Origin: a virus
IMG/VR virus record: IMGVR_UViG_3300042484_003072
Location: 1 to 26,428 of that record
Direction: 5' to 3' (one strand)
DNA length: 26,428 nucleotides
Shown: positions 22,093-26,428 of the stretch, in pieces
How positions within the stretch are numbered: position 1 is the stretch's first letter
Layout: the number at the start of each line of letters is the position of its first letter
Program-made: the position numbers and the translations under genes
The notes under the pieces: model-generated
What the model was told of the DNA's origin: nothing
The model's database searches: none
The model's input: the letters and a program-made list of their open reading frames with translations, nothing else

Positions 22093-24750
22093 ATGTATCA
22101 AGCAATTTATTACGATAGAAAAACTAAACTATATTATCTACGTGATGATATATTTGGTTGGAAAAAAGAATTTAAATACCAACCAACATTTTACAAACCA
22201 GATCCACAAGGTCAATATTTAACATTGTTTGGTGATAAAGTATCACCAACTAAAACATATTCAGATGATTGTTTAGAAAAAGATGTTGATAAAGATACTC
22301 GAGTATTAGTTGATTTATACTCAGAATCAGACGATACACCATCATACCACAATACAGTATTTTTTGATATTGAGTGCGAGATTGCAGGTGCATTAACACC
22401 TCAAACAGTAGCTAATGCTCCTACTAAAATAACATCAATTGCTTTATATGATGTAAACACAAAACAATATTATTGCTATATATTAGATGAAAATCAATTA
22501 CTTGAAAGTTCTCAAAAAGATAATACATTTATTATCTCTTGTGTTTCAGAAAAAATCTTGCTGCTCGCGTTCCTAGATAAATGGAATGAAATAGATCCAA
22601 CAATAATCTCGGGGTGGAACAGCGAATTCTTTGATGTACCTTATACATACAACAGGATCGTTAACGTATTTGATGATGGTGGAGTAACAGCTTCCCGTTT
22701 ATCTCCAATTGGAAAAATATACATAGATGATGAAAGTGATGAATGTCCAATCCAAATAGGAGGAATTAATCATTTAGATTATATGTTACTATTTAAAAAA
22801 TATGTAACTAAACAAGAACCATCATACGCATTAGGTAATATTGGAACTAAGTATGTTAAGTTAGGTAAAATTGAGTATTATGGTTCATTAGATAAATTAT
22901 TTAAGGAAGACGTACAGAAATTTATCGAATATAATATTCGTGACGTTGAAATTTTAGTTAAATTAGAGGAAAAATTAAAATTTATTGATCTAACAGTTAC
23001 AGTATGTCATTTATGCCATACAACTTATAAAACTATATATTTTTCAACCACTTTAAATGATGGTGCTATTTTAACTTATTTAAAACGTAAAAATATTGCA
23101 TCACCTAATAAACCTACAACATCAAATAAACAACTAGCTGGTTTATCACGTAAAAAAGCTGAATTTAACTATCAGAATAGTGATAAAAAAGAAGAGGCTA
23201 AAAAAGAATATGATAGAATTATTGAATTATCTGAATATGCAGGTGGTTATTTAAAAGAACCTGAACCAGGATTATACGAGTGGGTAATTGACTTAGACTT
23301 TACATCGCTATATCCATCAATTATTCGTTCTTTAAATATTGGTATTGAAACATTAGTAGGTCGTATCCAAAATAAACATAAAACTGATAATCAGTGGTCC
23401 TTAGATGAATTAAAGGGTATGGATCCTAACACCCCAGTTATTGTTGAAAAATTACTACCAGATAAAACAATAAAAGAAACACAAACAACAGCAGGTATAA
23501 TGTATAATTTTGTTAAAAATAATAACTTAATTATATCGGCTCCCGGTGTTATATTCGATAAAAATAAACAATCAGTCGTGTGTGAAATCTTAACTGACTG
23601 GTTTAATAAACGTGTTGAGTATAAGAACCTAATGAAAAAAGCATACAAAGCAGGTGATACTGCTATGGGCGAGTTCTATAACCGACGCCAACATGCATAT
23701 AAAATTAAGTTAAATGACGTGTATGGTGTATTTGCTCTGAACTCGTGGCGCTATACTGATGGACATAAGATGATATCTAAAGCCATTACATTAACAGGAC
23801 AACGATTAACTCAAGAATCGATTATATTCTGTAATAAAATAATGAATGAGCGATTAGGTACAAATAATAAAGATTATATTATAACTTCAGATACCGATTC
23901 ATTATTTATTCATGTTAAGGATTTATTACGAGCTGAAGGTGTTGATTTAACTGATAAAGCTGCTTGTATTGCTGCTACGTTAGAGCTTGCAACCGAAATA
24001 CAATCATTAGCAAATAAACATTTAGATACACTAATTGTTGATTTATTTAATCTACATGATCGACCTCACTATTTTGAATTAAAACAAGAGGTAGTAATCG
24101 AACGGGGCTATTTCTCAGGTAAACGTCGTTACGCAATGTATATTGTAAATAAGGAAGGTGTTACAGTTGAAGAGCTAGACATGAAAGGATTGGATTTGAT
24201 GAAGTCTAACTTTCCACCATTATTCCGTGAATTTGGCGAGTCGATTCTAAACCAAATCATGTTTGGTAAACAAAAACAAGATATCGATAAACAAATACTT
24301 GAATTTAAAACTAAAGTAAATACAATTGATTGGCGTCAATTACTAAAACCAACTGGATTAAAGCAATTAGGATCATATATTGATTCACGTCCTAGAAACG
24401 GTGAAATATTTAGTAAACTACGATTAAAATGTCCAATCAATACTAAAGCCGCTATCCGCTACAATGACTTACTACAATTTAAAGGATTAGATAAACAATA
24501 CTCTAAATTCCAAATTGGTGATAAAATGCTAATTGCATATTTAAAAGATAATCCATTTAAAATTGATTGTATCGGATTTAATGGCTATAATGATCCTCCA
24601 CAAATTATTGAATTTATTGAAAAGTACATTAATAGAGGACTACTATTTGATTCAGTAATGAAAAATAAAATTGAAGGACTATATTCTGATATTGGGTGGG
24701 GGATGCCTATCTTTAATGCTAATTTTAACAAATTCTTCACTTTTGATTAA
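22093..24750 (+). CDS. Family B DNA polymerase (T4 gp43 type)
   Basis: 885 residues, close to T4 gp43 (898). The 3'-5' exonuclease motifs are present: FDIECE (91-96, Asp92 and Glu94), GWNSEFFDVPY (174-184) and YNIRDVEIL (280-288). EYAGGYLKEPEPG (381-393) is the YxGG-type link. Polymerase motif A is DLDFTSLYPSII (400-411), motif B KIKLNDVYGVFALNS (near 536) and motif C SDTDSLF (near 600), with the two catalytic aspartates. All key residues are intact, so proofreading synthesis is expected. A sliding-clamp gene lies 0.7 kb downstream. It replicates the phage genome. Confidence 0.97.
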   Translation: MYQAIYYDRKTKLYYLRDDIFGWKKEFKYQPTFYKPDPQGQYLTLFGDKVSPTKTYSDDCLEKDVDKDTRVLVDLYSESDDTPSYHNTVFFDIECEIAGALTPQTVANAPTKITSIALYDVNTKQYYCYILDENQLLESSQKDNTFIISCVSEKILLLAFLDKWNEIDPTIISGWNSEFFDVPYTYNRIVNVFDDGGVTASRLSPIGKIYIDDESDECPIQIGGINHLDYMLLFKKYVTKQEPSYALGNIGTKYVKLGKIEYYGSLDKLFKEDVQKFIEYNIRDVEILVKLEEKLKFIDLTVTVCHLCHTTYKTIYFSTTLNDGAILTYLKRKNIASPNKPTTSNKQLAGLSRKKAEFNYQNSDKKEEAKKEYDRIIELSEYAGGYLKEPEPGLYEWVIDLDFTSLYPSIIRSLNIGIETLVGRIQNKHKTDNQWSLDELKGMDPNTPVIVEKLLPDKTIKETQTTAGIMYNFVKNNNLIISAPGVIFDKNKQSVVCEILTDWFNKRVEYKNLMKKAYKAGDTAMGEFYNRRQHAYKIKLNDVYGVFALNSWRYTDGHKMISKAITLTGQRLTQESIIFCNKIMNERLGTNNKDYIITSDTDSLFIHVKDLLRAEGVDLTDKAACIAATLELATEIQSLANKHLDTLIVDLFNLHDRPHYFELKQEVVIERGYFSGKRRYAMYIVNKEGVTVEELDMKGLDLMKSNFPPLFREFGESILNQIMFGKQKQDIDKQILEFKTKVNTIDWRQLLKPTGLKQLGSYIDSRPRNGEIFSKLRLKCPINTKAAIRYNDLLQFKGLDKQYSKFQIGDKMLIAYLKDNPFKIDCIGFNGYNDPPQIIEFIEKYINRGLLFDSVMKNKIEGLYSDIGWGMPIFNANFNKFFTFD

Positions 24751-24767
24751 AAAATATATATTTATAT

Positions 24768-25409
24768 ATGATGAAAAAGTTATACATATTATTACTAATG
24801 TTGATGGGAGTGTCAGCATTCGGTCAAAAACAGAAATTTATTATTGTTAAAACATATAAAAATGGCGTTGCTACTGTATCTAAAGTAATTCCTTTACCTG
24901 TACCTCAAAAAATTGAAGTTACTCAAATTAAATATGTTCCACAAATAAAAATTAAAAAGTCAAAACCTCAGATTGTAAAGCAAATTGAATATAAGTTAGT
25001 AAATGTTCCAACTGCTCCTACAGCATTAGATACAGTTGCTATTTTGCAACAATATTATCCAAAAAACGCACATAAGGAAGTACTAACATTAGAAGATGGT
25101 ATTGGTAGTGTTATAATTACAGATACAATCTCTCATAATCGTTTAGTAAGTAGGAGATGGATTGCTGATGTAAAACCAAAAGTTAAGGAACGAATTGTAG
25201 AAGTATATCGTCCAAAAACAGTACAATGGTATATGGGCCCACATATGACTACAAACTTTATACAACCCTTCCAGTCATTTGGATTATCAATTGTTCGTAA
25301 AAACTTAAATGATAATTTACTTCAATTACAAGTAGGTGGAAACGTACATGAAGGTTCTATGCGTCCAAATGCTTATATGGGAATTGGCATGCTTTTAAAG
25401 CTAAATTAA
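24768..25409 (+). CDS. Exported envelope protein, unknown function
   Basis: 213 residues. The start is ATG-ATG; either gives a signal peptide (KKLYILLLMLMGVSAFGQ). Residues 22-75 have a Lys/Ile/Val/Pro-rich beta pattern (PLPVPQKIEV, KYVPQIKIKK). Residues 85-135 hold a DTVAILQQYY and an ITDTISHNRLVSRRW segment. The C-terminal part (150-213: YMGPHMTTNF, FGLSIVRKNL, LQLQVGGNVH, AYMGIGMLLKLN) alternates like outer-membrane strands. I do not know the family. Its place between DNA polymerase and clamp is odd for an envelope protein and suggests early expression, for example to block superinfection or modify the envelope. Confidence 0.7.
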   Translation: MMKKLYILLLMLMGVSAFGQKQKFIIVKTYKNGVATVSKVIPLPVPQKIEVTQIKYVPQIKIKKSKPQIVKQIEYKLVNVPTAPTALDTVAILQQYYPKNAHKEVLTLEDGIGSVIITDTISHNRLVSRRWIADVKPKVKERIVEVYRPKTVQWYMGPHMTTNFIQPFQSFGLSIVRKNLNDNLLQLQVGGNVHEGSMRPNAYMGIGMLLKLN

Positions 25410-25431
25410 ATTTCTTTATTAAATTAAGGTT

Positions 25432-26148
25432 ATGATCGATAAACGTAAATTAGTGGATAGTATTGAAAAATATTATCTAAATGGACTAACTGAAGCAGTT
25501 AAGTTCAACATTAAAAATAATGTATTAGTAATTCCATTCTCTACTACTAATCGTGATGTAGTGGGTAAAATTACATTACCAATTGAATTACCTAATGCTG
25601 AATTTGGTATATTCGAAACTGCCCCATTATTAAAATTATTAAACATTTTAGATACAAATGTGGATATTCAATACCAGGAAAAATTCGGTATTGTAGAAAA
25701 ATTACTGATTGAGGATAACCAATATAAAATGATGTTTTCAGCATCAGATATATCATTAATCCCTAAAACACCAAATGTAGTCGATGTAACTTATCAGTTA
25801 ACATATGCTATAGAACCCGATTTCGTTACTCGATTTATTGATTGCAAGAAAGCATTAGGACCAGACATCAAAACATTTACATTAGAACCACAACCAGATA
25901 CTGCTCGAATCATATTAGGTGGCTCATCAGGATATGCTAATAAACTAGAATTTAATATTCCAGCTAAAACTGAAGGATTTCCATTTGCATCATTATTATT
26001 TCCATCAGATGTATTAAAAGAAATATTATCAGTTAATAAAAACTTTGATAGTGCTGAAATGAAGGTAGATGGAGAAGGATTAATGTCATTATATTTTACT
26101 GAAGATGATATAACTTCTCAATACTTTATTATGGCTTCTTTAACTTAG
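25432..26148 (+). CDS. Sliding clamp (T4 gp45-like)
   Basis: 238 residues, near T4 gp45 (228). PLLKLLNILDTNVDIQY (about 64-80), MMFSASDISLIPKTPN (about 100-115) and the terminal FTEDDITSQYFIMASL follow the gp45 pattern. The trimeric clamp encircles DNA and tethers the polymerase; in T4 it also activates late transcription. The start follows AAGGTT, and the polymerase is 0.7 kb upstream, so both belong to the replication module. The assignment relies on length, order and pattern, since clamps have low sequence similarity. Confidence 0.82.
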   Translation: MIDKRKLVDSIEKYYLNGLTEAVKFNIKNNVLVIPFSTTNRDVVGKITLPIELPNAEFGIFETAPLLKLLNILDTNVDIQYQEKFGIVEKLLIEDNQYKMMFSASDISLIPKTPNVVDVTYQLTYAIEPDFVTRFIDCKKALGPDIKTFTLEPQPDTARIILGGSSGYANKLEFNIPAKTEGFPFASLLFPSDVLKEILSVNKNFDSAEMKVDGEGLMSLYFTEDDITSQYFIMASLT

Positions 26149-26149
26149 A

Positions 26150-26196
26150 TATATTTATATTATGGAACCCGTCATAGGTCCAAATGGAGTATGACG
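26150..26196 (+). promoter_or_regulatory. Possible promoter and leader hairpin before hsp20
   Basis: TATATTTA at 26150-26157 follows the clamp stop and resembles the -7 elements near 887 and 22070, but no convincing TTG lies upstream. At 26170-26196, CGTCATA pairs with TATGACG (7 bp) around an inner TCC/GGA stem, which would fall in the 5' leader. A 10-codon mini-ORF (26162-26194) overlaps it. It may regulate the heat-shock gene. Confidence 0.35.
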
Positions 26197-26236
26197 TTAA
26201 AAGTTGATTATTTAATAACTTTAAAATTTAAAAACC

Positions 26237-26428
26237 ATGTATTTAACACTCTTAAACGAGAGAAACAACTCTGTTTCTACATTCGACAAAGTCTTTGACG
26301 ACTTATTAAAAAAACAATTCCCAGAATTACAAAAAGAAACCGGACTATCATTTACTCAAGGATCATATCCTAAAGTTAATGTTATCGAGTTCGATGATAA
26401 AGTTAGAATCGTAGCAGAAATTGCTGGA
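26237..26428 (+). CDS. Small heat-shock protein (Hsp20 family), 5' part
   Basis: The first 64 codons are present; the gene runs off the end of the window. The N-terminus (LNERNNSVSTFDKVFDDLL) followed by YPKVNVIEFDDKVRIVAEIAG matches the entry to an alpha-crystallin domain, in which the protein holds partly unfolded clients. T4-like phages of aquatic bacteria often carry hsp20, thought to protect proteins or aid capsid assembly. The rest of the domain and the C-terminal IxI motif cannot be seen. It is preceded by an 88-base leader with a hairpin. Confidence 0.85.
   Translation, partial: MYLTLLNERNNSVSTFDKVFDDLLKKQFPELQKETGLSFTQGSYPKVNVIEFDDKVRIVAEIAG

Noticed and set aside
22013-22222. ORF overlapping the end of the mutase and start of the polymerase
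   Set aside because: Out-of-frame shadow of two strong genes, rich in Tyr, Ile and Asn with no domain.
24757-24764. TATATTTA as a promoter before the exported protein at 24768
   Set aside because: It lies 3 bases from the start codon with no TTG at suitable distance; the same octamer also occurs inside genes (for example near 14297 and 17563), so alone it is not informative.

Overview
This window reads as part of the genome of a large tailed phage (T4-like, myovirus-type) infecting a Bacteroidota host, probably a flavobacterium. The phage assignment rests on a T4 gp43-type family B DNA polymerase, a gp45-type sliding clamp, a GH19 endolysin with holin candidates, MazG, FolE, a small heat-shock protein and a tRNA-Glu. 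The host assignment rests on the very AT-rich sequence, the lack of Shine-Dalgarno motifs (starts follow A/T-rich stretches such as AATAAAATG or AAGTTATG), many Bacteroidota-style signal peptides ending in A-Q or G-Q, and a promoter resembling the TTG / TAnnTTTG type. Every confident gene is on the + strand.

Layout. (1) 1-914: tRNA-Glu(UUC), two small unknown genes, then a 329-base gap holding a structured hairpin, a possible small minus-strand ORF and a palindromic promoter region. (2) 915-9385: an envelope and lysis module. It encodes five proteins with cleavable signal peptides and one lipoprotein: two CsgG-like proteins, a large protein with cohesin-like and dockerin-like parts, a small lipoprotein and two outer-membrane barrel candidates. 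Interleaved are four small membrane proteins (holin candidates among them), a GH19 endolysin and an Ala-rich coiled-coil/hydrophobic protein. (3) 9387-10867: a prolyl-4-hydroxylase-like oxygenase and two unknown acidic genes, ended by a strong hairpin. (4) 10954-12219: folE and mazG. (5) 12206-22050: a tightly packed run of genes for protein hydroxylation and glycosylation. It contains a double 2-oxoglutarate oxygenase, a three-domain glycosyltransferase, four more glycosyltransferases, a methyltransferase, a GDP-mannose 3,5-epimerase-like enzyme and UDP-galactopyranose mutase. (6) 22093-26428: DNA polymerase, another exported protein, sliding clamp and the start of hsp20.

The most striking content is region 5 with the oxygenase of region 3. 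Prolyl-hydroxylase folds sit beside glycosyltransferases that resemble eukaryotic enzymes acting on hydroxylated or Ser/Thr/Hyp-rich proteins: plant peptidyl-Ser/Hyp transferases (GT95/96), the amoebal Skp1 hydroxyproline GlcNAc-transferase Gnt1 (GT60), protein O-fucosyltransferases and the transferase domain of collagen lysyl hydroxylase. Two sugar-nucleotide enzymes (GDP-L-galactose and UDP-galactofuranose supply) complete the set. I infer a phage-encoded pathway that hydroxylates and then glycosylates a protein, with virion or exported proteins as the likely substrates. All function calls come from motif recognition by eye, without database searches.
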